Below the pieces are notes generated by a model, which searched no databases, was not told where the DNA came from, and worked only from the letters and a program-made list of their open reading frames with translations. This document shows positions 53,467-63,270 of a stretch of 64,000 bases of DNA, one piece after another. A program made the position numbers and the translations under genes. Each line of letters starts with the position of its first letter. Position 1 is the stretch's first letter. The stretch covers positions 186,001-250,000 of the forward strand of contig AP026164.1 in NCBI GenBank assembly GCA_030295235.1, in the 5' to 3' direction. The stretch is from Fistulifera solaris. Taxonomy: Eukaryota; Bacillariophyta; Bacillariophyceae; Naviculales; Stauroneidaceae.

Positions 53467-53773
53467 TAGTATAATGCAAATACAGACGAAAGTGCTTTTG
53501 GTGATAGATGATGCTAGCTTTTGCTCCAACTGTCACATGACATTTTACGACTTTCGTTACGGACTAACTGTGGAAGGACGAGGGAAAAGCTGTGTTTGGT
53601 GGCAACAATGAAGAGGCCATTGTCGGCATTGCAAGCGGAAGTAAGACCCTGCATTATTTTTACTTGCAATTTTCAATCGGACGGACATAATATATAAAAC
53701 GAGAAATCTTTATTTTTATAAATTTTGATGCACAAAAGTTTTTCAAAAATGATGGGCTCAGATCGGATGGTAT
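53467..53773. other. downstream flank of the pseudogene
   Basis: This may hold further C-terminal debris of the methyltransferase (TFYDFRYGLTVEGRG-like reading near 53540-53600). The tail belongs to the convergent gene's 3' region. Confidence 0.3.
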
Positions 53774-54589
53774 CTAAGCGGCGGCAGCAGTTATGCATTT
53801 GGATTCCGCAAGAAAGCCTTCCACTTCCAAAAAGAGATCCCGAAACTCTGACATGTGAGAATCAAACACTTTCGCCTGTTCGTTCAATTCGAGAATGGCC
53901 GCGAAAGCGACGAGACTTCGTAAGATCAGAATTGAGATGGGAAGATACTTGGAGGGAACATCCTCGTCCATGTCATCTTCGCACTGACCGCGAAGAAGAG
54001 AAAAGGCCAGGTTAAACAACTTGAAGGCGTTCTCGGAGTGTTGTCTTGCCTTATTTGGTTCCGAAAGCAAGGCCAAGCACTTATACACATTTCCATAGTT
54101 TTGGAGAATGACCGACGATTCCAGGTCCAGTTCCACCAACTCGTCGGCGTCGAAGGTTTCGATGCGAATGAGAAAGCAAGTGTTCTTTGTGAATACACTT
54201 TGACTCTTGAGAGCATCCACCACAACTGTGGCGGCCTCGTTCTCGGCGAGGAGGCAAAAGTCGATCTCTGCCCCTGATTTGCCGACGGAGCTTACGATAC
54301 TGTTCGCCAGATCTTGTCTGGCCCGGCGAAGCTTCTCACCAGCGGTAGCGATGGAGCCCATGGCACGCGGGTGCAAGCTCTTTCCCGATTCTTCCACAGC
54401 GTATCTGGAGAGGTCTCGCATGATGGCCAAGGCGTCGCCTAACGCGGCTATGGCAGGGCGGAAGGAATGGCGCTGGAGGAGAGAAACGCCAATGTTGTTT
54501 AAAGCGACAGCGGCTGCGTATGCCTCATCCAGATGAAAGGACATGTTATCGTCGGTGCAACTCATTGCTGTGAAGAGGGCGAAACTCAT
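53774..54589 (-). CDS. TPR-like protein, paralogue B
   Basis: This is an intact relative of the gene at 43261-44045, about 270 residues. Helical repeats start AAVALNNIGVSLLQRHSFRP, resembling a TPR. Then come a Lys/Arg-rich linker, EIDFCLLAENEAATVVVDAL, FLIRIETFDADELVELDLES, and the C-terminal LPISILILRSLVAFAAILEL. It ends TAAAA, as the paralogue ends in Ala. The ATG at 54589 gives a short hydrophobic start (MSFALFTAMSCTDD); the ATG at 54565 is a credible alternative. The function is unknown, and no catalytic motif is visible. Two copies in one window suggest an expanded family. Confidence 0.78.
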   Translation of the reverse strand: MSFALFTAMSCTDDNMSFHLDEAYAAAVALNNIGVSLLQRHSFRPAIAALGDALAIMRDLSRYAVEESGKSLHPRAMGSIATAGEKLRRARQDLANSIVSSVGKSGAEIDFCLLAENEAATVVVDALKSQSVFTKNTCFLIRIETFDADELVELDLESSVILQNYGNVYKCLALLSEPNKARQHSENAFKLFNLAFSLLRGQCEDDMDEDVPSKYLPISILILRSLVAFAAILELNEQAKVFDSHMSEFRDLFLEVEGFLAESKCITAAAA

Positions 54590-56215
54590 TATGATGAATA
54601 ATATTGATGGGAGGAAAACGGGCAAGTGACGAGCAGATCAGCAAGCGCCAAGCACAGAGTAAACAAGCAGCTTTCACTTTTCACAGTCGACGAGTACATA
54701 CATCATACATTCGCTCGTGTTATTTTTGATTCTCCATTCTCCCCCCAGAATCTTCAACAAGGAAACTGTTTTGACTATCGAATAATGCCAATGAAGAATT
54801 AATCTTACATTCTACTATCACGCGGAAGGCTAACTAAGCCTGCGATCGAGAATAGAGTGAAAAGTACAGATCTTCGATCTTATGGCCCGTGAATGACATG
54901 GGGTTCTATCATAAAAAAGGAATGAATGGCCCCCAAATGACACGAGGCTTCTTGGTGCTTCTTTCTGCAAATTTCGCTCGTGTTCGTGGTTCTTCATCAC
55001 CTCCCGAATAAAGTTTTACGGCAATTTTGAATTGCCCTACTTGTTGCATGTTGCATCTAACACAAGACACATTGCCACCTATGTATCAGAGAGGAGCAAG
55101 AAATAATCAGAAAAAGAGATTGCAGATCGAAGTTTTAGATGTACTTGTACGGAGTACAGAAGTTCGTATCTCTCTTCTCTCTTGAAAACGGTCAACCGGC
55201 AAGAGGCAAGAGTTAAGCAAGGGAGTCTCATGAATCAGGAGTCAAGAGTCAAGAGGAAAAGTCCAGAGTCCGGAGTTCGGAGGAGTCTTTAGTCGTCAGT
55301 CGTTACTGGTAGTCTCTAGAGTCCAGAGTTAAGACTTCAAGGTTCATTGCTTTGACTGTTCGCTGTTCCCAACTATTCCTGTTGGCTCCTGCTTCCTGCT
55401 CCCCCAACAATACTAACCATAGCGGAACAACCTTTCAAGAACCGTAAGAATGACGTTACAAGTTGCAATTCAGAATCGCAAACGTTCACACAAGATACTA
55501 GACAAAAAATCGCAAACGCAAGACGCAAGATAAAGATCAATGAGCATACTACTTCAATTTTCCATTATTAGAGTGGTGAGCCACCATGACGTTACCGCAT
55601 CTCCTTTCATTGATTTTTCTGTTTTCTGTGTCCTTTAAGACACAAATATTTGGAATTAAGCACTAGCGACATCATTTCTTTCAGTTACACCTTAACCAAA
55701 GATCTTGGCCCATGTACTCTTACGCCGAAACAGTCGACGCATAAATTTCAATTATTTCTCACGTCTTACGGAGCTCTTTTACACAAGATCCTAGGATAAC
55801 TAACACACCCTGTTAAGACTGAAATTGACTGGATGATGTTGTAGTATGAAGTACTGCTCATTAGGCTTCGTGGTAATCGATGTTCGATCTTTACCAGTCT
55901 TCGGAGCATGATTTCCCGTTGTTTACTGACGACAGACTCAACTTTTTCAGTCACGGAAACGATTTTGCGACGGTACGTCATACGTTATTATTTTTCGTCA
56001 AACAGTCAGTCACGGATGGTGGGCGACTGACTACAGACGGCATGTGGCTGCGTGCCTGCTTGATGTAATTAAACCAGGTACGGTAGCGGCGATCACACGC
56101 CTTTTATTTATTATGAGTGGCGATCGTTGCTGTTGCATTGTCTTTCCTAGCCTTCATACGACACTAATTATCTTGCACAATCGATGCCCATATTACAAAA
56201 TATATCAATTTTTCA
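54590..56215. other. 1.6-kb gene-free stretch
   Basis: I see no supported gene. A GAGTC-rich stretch (55200-55340) repeats short variants of GAGTCAA, GAGTCCA and GAGTCCGG. Half copies of the palindromic motif (CAGTCACGG) occur near 55950 and 56006. A 9-mer variant ACCAGGTAC is at 56073-56081, about 140 bp before the next start. Confidence 0.45.
55200..55340. repeat. degenerate GAGTC-rich repeat
   Basis: Short units such as GAGTCAA, GAGTCCA and GAGTCCGG recur with irregular spacing and partial tandem runs. It could be a decayed minisatellite. Confidence 0.5.
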
Positions 56216-58207
56216 ATGAAGGATTCGCGAAGAGCGCTTCCACGAGTTTTGATTGCTTTTTTCGGTGCGACTCTGATCGGCATTTCTCGCGCATACCTTC
56301 CGTCACACAACTACAAAGTATACCGAATTCATCTTTTCACAAGACAGGATGTTTTCTCTTTGCACTCGTCAAACAATCAGATTCAGAGTTCGCGGGAGGC
56401 TGAGGACGAAGAGACTTTGCGAGCCCTGCTCAACCAACAACAACAACAATTAAATCTTCTTTTGGATTTGCTACAGAAACAAAAACAAGGTGAAAGTCCC
56501 ATTGCAACGAGGGATTCACCGACTCCTACAACATATTCACCGCCAAGCACTTCTCTTGCATTGGCACCCTGTAAAGTTATGCTATTCATAGACGGAACAT
56601 GGCTGTATTATAGCCTCCACGAACGAAGTGAACGTGACTGCCCACTGATCAAGAAATATGGAAGAGGATGGCAGCACAGATATATGATAGATTGGGAAGC
56701 TTTACCACGCATTATTTGCGAAAAGTTACAGGATCCTGGGTGGAGGACAACATCCGACAATCAGTCCGATTTCCGTTCCCTGGAGGTCGTTCGAGCCAAT
56801 GTCTTCACCTCCTACAAAGCCGATACTTCGCCGCTTTCGTGGCGCTACCAGATGTTCGAGGACATGAAAGCAGCCAACTACGATGTTCATATGATGCAGA
56901 CCGTTGGTAGAGGAGAAAAATGCGTTGACATTCAATTGTAAGTTTATTTCAAAGGAAGAAGTATCATCAGAAACTTCGTTCAATATCTCAAACTTCATCT
57001 CACTTTTCGACTGCAGAGCAGTAGAGATGCTTCACTTCGCGACTGTACCACACGCTTACGACATTGCCTTGCTATTGACAGGAGACAAAGATTTCATGCC
57101 AGCCATGATCCGAACACGACAAAAGGGGCGAAAAGTCGGATTGGTTAGTCTGAGGAAAGGATGCAATCGGGCGTTGTACGAAACGGCCGGAGTGAAAGAC
57201 TTTGATGTTTGCTGGATGGAGGATTTCATTGACGAGTGGGTTAAACCACGTAACTTTCAGTCCGAGAAAAGATCACTTTACTCGACGCCGTTCTTTGTGC
57301 GCATTCTGGTAGATTTCATCGCGCATTCAAACTTGCCGCAAGTCTCTTCCAGGGATCTTGGGCGGTATTTGAAGTTCCTTGAATTACCTGGGAGTGATAC
57401 ACAAACTTCTGTTCTTAAAGAGCTAAAGTCGCTTTACGGAGGCCTTTCGCAGTTTCTTGCGAGTCAGAATGAAGTTTTTACCACGCACTACCGCAAACAA
57501 GGTACATTCAAAGAGGACTCGAGTGACAATTCATACTTTGTATCCCTTAATCCCGACGCAGACACGGATGCCCAACCTCCGTTTTGGTCAGGTCCAGAAC
57601 AAGAATTTTTCCGACAATATACAACGGATATATTAGAAAAACAGCGCTTAAAAGCATATCATCACTCATTGATGGTAAACCAATCATCATTGGGCAATGT
57701 GGAAAGTCAGCCGCATGAAAAAACATCCAAACTACCCGAAGACTTGATAAGAGATTATAGTGTCCTCACCGTAAACGATTTGAAAGCACGATGTCGGGAA
57801 CGTAATCTTCCAGTGTCTGGTGTAAAAGCACAGCTTTTGGAGCGCATTAAACAGGATAATGAAGAGCAAATAGCGCGATTGGTGAAAGAGAAGCGGCGCG
57901 ATCCTTTTCAGCGCCCAGAAGTCCTTCATTAACTTTAAGCCCCGACTACCTACATGACCTTGTCTTCGAATATGTAAAAGCTAGGGGCGGCAAAGCAACG
58001 TCCCGTGACGTGGGAAGATATCTCGCAGCAAATCGGGGGTCGAAATCAAGGTTCGGGGCTTATGTTGAAGGACTGACCGCTTTGCAAGAACTCAAAGATA
58101 GGTATGGAAGTCTCCTCTCATTTGTAGCGATACAGCCTGATCTCATTGCAACAAAAGCTGAGGAGACTGAGGATCACTCGTTTTTTATTACATTGAAAAA
58201 GCGATAG
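56216..58207 (+). CDS. NYN-domain RNase with two LOTUS-like repeats and a SAP domain
   Basis: The start ATG at 56216 opens MKDSRRALPRVLIAFFGATL, a signal peptide that ends ISRAYLPS. A Gln-rich coiled stretch (QQQQQLNLLLDLLQ) follows. The NYN/LabA-like nuclease has its acidic residues in VMLFIDGTWLYYS, GEKCVDIQL and LLLTGDKDFMPAM. A 79-nt intron (56938-57016, donor GTAAGT) lies between the last two. Two similar LOTUS-like segments follow: FFVRILVDFIAHSNLPQVSS (about 57290-57560) and YLHDLVFEYVKARGGKATSR (about 57950-58207). Between them, near 57770-57860, lies a SAP motif (LTVNDLKARCRERNLPVSGV). One frame break at CCC 57914-57916 looks like a missing base, which restores continuity. It is likely an RNA-cleaving or RNA-binding protein in a secretory or plastid compartment. 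Confidence 0.83.
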
Positions 58208-58633
58208 CGACTTTTGAAGCTTGCACTAAAATATCATACAAAGCATCCTTATGATTCCATTGGGATACTTTGGCGACTGCTAGCCTCCTGCTTCGTCAGC
58301 AAAGTGGCAAAAAAGTAAAAGCTTCTAAAGCACATGAAGACAACGAATCTAGAACGTCTTTATTCATGATCATGTCCAGGATTCGTGGAACCGGGACGCT
58401 GCTACCCAGAAGCGATAAGTAAAAGCACCTTAGGTCATCGCATACAACACGTCAAAAAGCGTATCTTTTTTTCTTTAAAACCCCTTTCTGTTAACCAGTC
58501 CAGGCTGTTTTCGAATTGTTTGTTAGCCAACAACGACTGTAAAAAAATCATCTTTAGATCAGTATGAACTCAAATTCTAGTAAATATTATTATTGATTGT
58601 GGAAACAATTCGACACGACACTTCCGCGTTGCT
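58208..58633. other. convergent spacer, nothing seen
   Basis: The flanking genes converge. I see no gene and no repeat here. Confidence 0.35.
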
Positions 58634-59890
58634 TTACATCGCCAAGGAGGCACGTCGAGATCTCCGTGGGCGCCCACCATCAGGGCCACTCGGCGTTTTG
58701 GTTCTCAGCTGCGCAAATGTTTCTTCTCTGGTACTTCGTTCGGGTTTCGGTGAACGGGACCTAGTTTTGGACGGCGCCTTACGACGTGCTTGTTGACTGA
58801 CTTCTAAATCCCCAGCAGCATTGAGGCTGTGTCTTCCCGTTTCCGCGACAGCAAAGGGATCAAAGTTGACATCTCCGACCAGAAAACCGTCCGTGTCAAT
58901 GACCGTGGCCGCACCGCTCTTTCTGGCTTTCGGCCGCGAACCCGACTCGAAAGCATTCCATCCGTCATCTGATGGCCAACTTTGTTCGGGTGGCGCTGAC
59001 TTGGCTGGTTTAGTTGGTAGAGCGGCAGCCGTTGGCGATTTCTTTTTCAATACCTTCTTCTTGACGACTCCGGTTCGGCTACTACTCGGATTATTCCCGC
59101 TTCCAGTACTTCCCCCGGAGCTCGACGAACGACTCGGTCTCGTAGAAGGTTGCCGAGTCGTCTCTTGGCGAACATCGAGTGGAGCCCGGACCGCACTAGG
59201 AGTGGGAGCGGGTCTCCGCTTGAGCTGAGCCGCGGAAACAGCAGCGGGGCGGACCGCCGGCGGTGCAGGTCGACGAGCTGTTGTTGTTTGCGCGGATGGA
59301 CGTACAGAGCTCACCAAATTCTTGCGCTTAGATGGATTGAGTATCATGGGGAAGGAATGTCCCGGGCCTCCTCCAATAATCATAGGCGGCAAGGTGTCTT
59401 TATAATGCTCTTCGTCGGGAATATTCGTTCCTTGCATGACAGTTGGAGTCGTCAAATCACTGACAACGGAAATGTCATCCGAAACACCATGGCCCACCAT
59501 CGGATAGTTCGCATCGTCGTCGTCGTCTTCGTCCTCTTCGGATTCTACTTCTTGCGTTGGCTGCGGCGGAGGAGGTGGTGCTCGGGAGGAATTCCGTACC
59601 GCGCGCCTGTTTTCCGAAGAGCCTCCTCCTCCTCCACCTAGCGACCGCGCTTCCGCATGAGCTTCTAATGCCGCAATAATTTGAGGAGCTTCCTCTTGTG
59701 CTTGCTGCAGTTTACGAATGATGGCATCAATTTGGTCATCGTCGAGTTGTCGCACGCCATCCGCAATGCCTCCTTTTTTCCCCACCGATTTCGCTAATGC
59801 CCCGACATCTCCTGAATCAATGCCTACCGCTCGTAATAGTGTCACCAACCCATTCAAGCGTTCATTGACGGCATCCACATCAATTGACAT
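58634..59890 (-). CDS. disordered protein with DPF-type motif, unknown function
   Basis: The ATG at 59890 gives a 418-residue protein. Residues 1-85 are a folded helical region (VNERLNGLVTLLRAVG ... QIIAALEAHAEA). The rest is rich in Pro, Ser, Arg and Gly and disordered, with an acidic stretch (ESEEDEDDDDD) and a Lys run (VVKKKVLKKKS). WNAFESGSRP and DVNFDPFAV resemble the DPF/W-x-x-F peptides that bind clathrin adaptors, so a trafficking role is a weak guess. The C-terminus is highly basic. Upstream in-frame codons exist, but the ATG at 59890 is the natural start. Confidence 0.65.
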   Translation of the reverse strand: MSIDVDAVNERLNGLVTLLRAVGIDSGDVGALAKSVGKKGGIADGVRQLDDDQIDAIIRKLQQAQEEAPQIIAALEAHAEARSLGGGGGGSSENRRAVRNSSRAPPPPPQPTQEVESEEDEDDDDDANYPMVGHGVSDDISVVSDLTTPTVMQGTNIPDEEHYKDTLPPMIIGGGPGHSFPMILNPSKRKNLVSSVRPSAQTTTARRPAPPAVRPAAVSAAQLKRRPAPTPSAVRAPLDVRQETTRQPSTRPSRSSSSGGSTGSGNNPSSSRTGVVKKKVLKKKSPTAAALPTKPAKSAPPEQSWPSDDGWNAFESGSRPKARKSGAATVIDTDGFLVGDVNFDPFAVAETGRHSLNAAGDLEVSQQARRKAPSKTRSRSPKPERSTREETFAQLRTKTPSGPDGGRPRRSRRASLAM

Positions 59891-60630
59891 GGTTCTTTTT
59901 TTGTTTATGTGTTTTTTTGCAATAGTGACGTGACTATGAAACGAATGTAAAGTAATTCCCCGGAGACTCCTTTCGAATGACTTGTTACTCACACAATAAT
60001 TACGCTTCCCTTTTACAGTCTGCAACAAACGAGACGACAATAAAAGGATCACAAGAAGGAGAATGACAAGAAGTATAAGAATAATCAATGGAGGATGATG
60101 GTGTTCTATTGCGTCCTTTAGTGCCAGAAACCAGAAAACACCCCAAGGCAAAAAGCGGACGACGTGACGTGACGTGACTGCAGGCGAAAAAAGTGAAAGA
60201 CCCAATAAGTCCCAGGACTGGCACAGCTATCAAACAACCTGTAAGGCGAAAAACGCACAATGACTCTCCCACGCCCTTTTAGAAGGATGTTAGCTGTTCT
60301 GTTCTATGGGACAATCAAACGGTACTAAGATTACTGTGGTATTTAGTACAGTGCTATATCGGAGTATTTTGTATCCAATCGTAGTTTGAGTGCTGCTACG
60401 ACATTCTTTTTAGAAACCCGGAACTTGAAGTGGTGCTTCGACACGTCACGGACGCAGAAATGGGTTGCGGTTGCGGTGTGTTTCGTGCAGCATCTTTCGC
60501 GAGCTCGGCTCGTTCAACAAGCCGCGAAGAGCCGAAAATCTTGAGCCGCAACAGTTCTCGTTGGTAACCAAACCCCTTGCCGTTGTTTGTTTTTTTTAAC
60601 ATTTACTCCATTCCACAATCTATATTGATC
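59891..60630. other. divergent promoter spacer
   Basis: This 0.7-kb spacer lies between two divergent genes. The minus strand is open and hydrophobic across 60000-60205 but has no ATG and no recognisable sequence. Repeated GACGTGACGTGACGTGACTG near 60159-60180 resembles tandem CRE-like elements. Confidence 0.4.
60159..60180. promoter_or_regulatory. tandem GACGTGACGTGACGTGAC
   Basis: Three overlapping GACGTGA units end in a half palindrome (GTGACTGCAG). TGACGT is the CRE core. It lies about 270 bp upstream of one gene and 450 bp upstream of the other, so it may be a bidirectional control site. Confidence 0.35.
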
Positions 60631-62101
60631 ATGAAGCTTACAGTAACTTTGGGAGTGTTGACATCTCTTCTAGCGGGATCTTCGGCCTTTGTCGTCGCAC
60701 CGCAGCATCGTATGCCGTCGATGCAATTGGCTTCTTCGGTCGCCGCCGATCAAGCTCCTCCACTTTCTCCTCTCACACTATGGGGTGAACGTATCTCTGA
60801 TATTCGAAAATTGCATCAAGAAATGAGACAGAAAGAGTTGCCCGAGTTTGCTCCGGAATTATCGGCAGTCAAAGATCTGGCCTTGAAACGAGAGGATGTC
60901 GAGGCGCAACTTCAGTACGTCAAAGACCACGCCATGGAAATCAAGACAATGATGCAGAAACATGGAGCTGTTATTTTCCGGGACTTTGATTTGATGAAAA
61001 CACAAGACGGATTTCAACAATTTTACTCGGCTTTGGGAATGAAAGTGTGTTTGGATCCGTTGCATTCGGTATCGGCACGACCGACCGTTGATGGCAAAAA
61101 GAATTCTCCGGTCTACGAGGCTGTTAACAAAGAATCGCGAAAGAACTTTTTTATTGGTATGTATAGATGAAAATCCGTTGATTGAGCTTGGTTAGTGAGC
61201 GTGTCTCATCAAATCGATTTCAAAATTGACAGGAATGCACAATGAATTTGTGGGTACACGAGCCCCTCGTGCCGCCGCCTTTGTGTGTTTCAAGGCTGCC
61301 GAGACGGGTGGAGAATTTCTCGTTGCGGATGGAAGACGCTTGTTCCGTGACTTGGATGCGGACTTGGTAGAAGAATTGTACAACCGACAAATTCGTTATT
61401 CGGTCATGGAACTTCCCTTCTTTGGCTGGATCGATAACTTGCCAGGACCCTTACAGAACGTAGCCATGAGTGTTACGAAAGGGCTCGTTACGGCAGCTAT
61501 CAATGCTAAAGTAGACTTCGACGTGGATTTGTTGTGGGGTGAAGGTGGTTACGATAACACAAAGATGCTGCAAGCACGAGCTCCCAGTCAACCACCCATT
61601 GTCATTCACCCGGTAACGCAAGATCCCACTTGGTTCTGCAATGTTCACTCGCATTCCAGCAAACTTCGAAAAGATCGCGAAGCCATGTAAGTGTCTTTGA
61701 GTACCAAAGAAGTTCGTGTCTTGCTAGAGAAGAGCCACTCATATTTTGTCACTGCCGACAGCTACGGAGCCGAACGCTTCGAGGATGGCGCCAGTCAAAT
61801 CAACAAGTCCGATATGTTCTACGGTGACGACGGTGAGTTGTCAGATGAGCAACTGAAACAAATAGACGAAGTAACCATGAAGAATGTCAAATTTGTCAAG
61901 ATGACCGAAGGAGATGTTGTGTTGTTGGACAACTACAAAACGATGCACGGAAGAAATGTCTTTGATGGTACCAGAAAGCATGGTGTAGCATGGTTTGAAG
62001 GATGGGAAGGTGAAGAAGAAATGAAAAAGACGCTGGTAGGCAATGAGCAAACAAAGTCGGCAGCCTCTAGAAACCTTTTCTTTGCCGATGTTGCCAACTA
62101 A
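60631..62101 (+). CDS. TauD/TfdA-like 2OG oxygenase, plastid-targeted
   Basis: Three exons (60631-61156, 61233-61686, 61762-62101) join without frame breaks. The introns are 76 and 75 nt (GTATGT and GTAAGT donors). Residues 1-20 are a signal peptide ending GSSAFVVAP, a plastid-type site. The oxygenase blocks are HGAVIFRDFDL, the iron motif HxE in GMHNEFVGTRAP with AAFVCFKAAETGGEFLVAD, and the distal His in LDNYKTMHGRNVFDGTRKH. It is a clavaminate-synthase-like member of the TauD family. The iron ligand pair is H-x-E rather than H-x-D. The substrate is unknown. Confidence 0.85.
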
Positions 62102-62221
62102 TTCGGAATCAGCCCATCATCCTACTAGACAACAACGAAGAAAAACTTAACTATAGAGTACCTTTGTATTACGATCTGGTTTCTTCTATTATTTCCTTTT
62201 TGTGGTCAATATTTGTGTTGT

Positions 62222-63270
62222 CTACGCTGTTGTAGGATCACCACGCTTGTCACCGTCCCAGTGATAAAAGCCTTTACCCGTCTTTCGACCCAGATTGCCT
62301 GCATCCACCATAATTTTCAAACACTTGGGAATAACAAACGCGGATTCATTTGGATACTTTTCGACCCAACCTTTGGCAATGTAATAACAAGTATCCAATC
62401 CAATGTAGTCCGCCAGATGCAAAGGACCCATGGGATGCCCTGCCCCCAGTTGCATCGAGATGTCGATATCCTTGATCGAGGCATCGGTTCGATCCATCAT
62501 CAGCATTGCCTGCAGTAGTGCTGGCACCAAAAGACGATTCACAATGAATCCTGTCAAATTGATGTGAACGGCGGCTTCTTAAGAAAGGATACGCAAAGAG
62601 AAAGAGTTGTACAGACAGAAAACGTACCTGGTGTGTCTCCACAAGAAACCGCCACCTTGCCAATATCACCCACCCAATTGTATGCCTTTTCAAAGACAGC
62701 TGGATCTGTTTGTTTCGTTCGAATGACTTCTACCAGTTTCATGATTTGCACTGGATTAAAAAAGTGAACACCGACAAAGTTCTGCGGTCGTCCCGAAAAC
62801 TGCGCCATTTCTGTAATGGACAGAGACGACGTATTCGACGCAAAGATCGTTTCCGGCTTGCAAGTTTCTCCTAGATTCGTGTAAAGACTTTGTTTGAGAT
62901 CCATATTCTCAATGACAGCTTCCAAAATAAAATCTGTATCCGCCAAAAGTGCCATATCAGTGGTGAAGGTGATGCTTTGCAAAGCCTTATCGGCGTCTTC
63001 TTGTGACATCTTTCCCTTCGAAACCAGCTTGCCGATCGAACCTTGAATGCGTGCTTTACCACTGTCGAGATACTTCTGTTCCTGTTCAAATGCAATCACC
63101 TGAGAGTGTACACCGGAAGTAGCGGCCACCTGCGCGATGCCGTGACCCATCAAACCCAACCCAATCACACCGACTTTGTCAAATGCCACCGCAGTCGTCG
63201 CTGAGTACTGTCGGCCAGTCGTCTTGGCGATCCGAAAGAGAGTTCTAGTTATAGTGGAATGATTCAACAT
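62222..63270 (-). CDS. 3-hydroxyacyl-CoA (3-hydroxybutyryl-CoA) dehydrogenase, mitochondrial
   Basis: It oxidises L-3-hydroxyacyl-CoA to 3-ketoacyl-CoA with NAD. Exon 1 (63270-62628) starts MLNHSTITRTLFRIAKTTGR, a basic mitochondrial leader. It contains the NAD-binding VGVIGLGLMGHGIAQVAA, ASNTSSLSITE, and the catalytic His in FVGVHFFNPVQIMKLVEV. A 77-nt intron (62627-62551, donor GTACGT) splits DTPG/FIVNRL. Exon 2 (62550-62222) gives the C-terminal dimerisation part, with MQLGAGHPMGPLHLADYIGL and KTGKGFYHWDG. An upstream in-frame ATG at 63399 would extend the protein by 43 residues but spoil the leader. The single-domain length (about 320 residues) is typical of HBDH. Confidence 0.92.

Noticed and set aside
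58821-59641. Plus-strand open frames of 135 and 163 codons
   Set aside because: They are antisense to the Pro/Ser/Arg-rich gene; GC-rich low complexity keeps opposite frames open.
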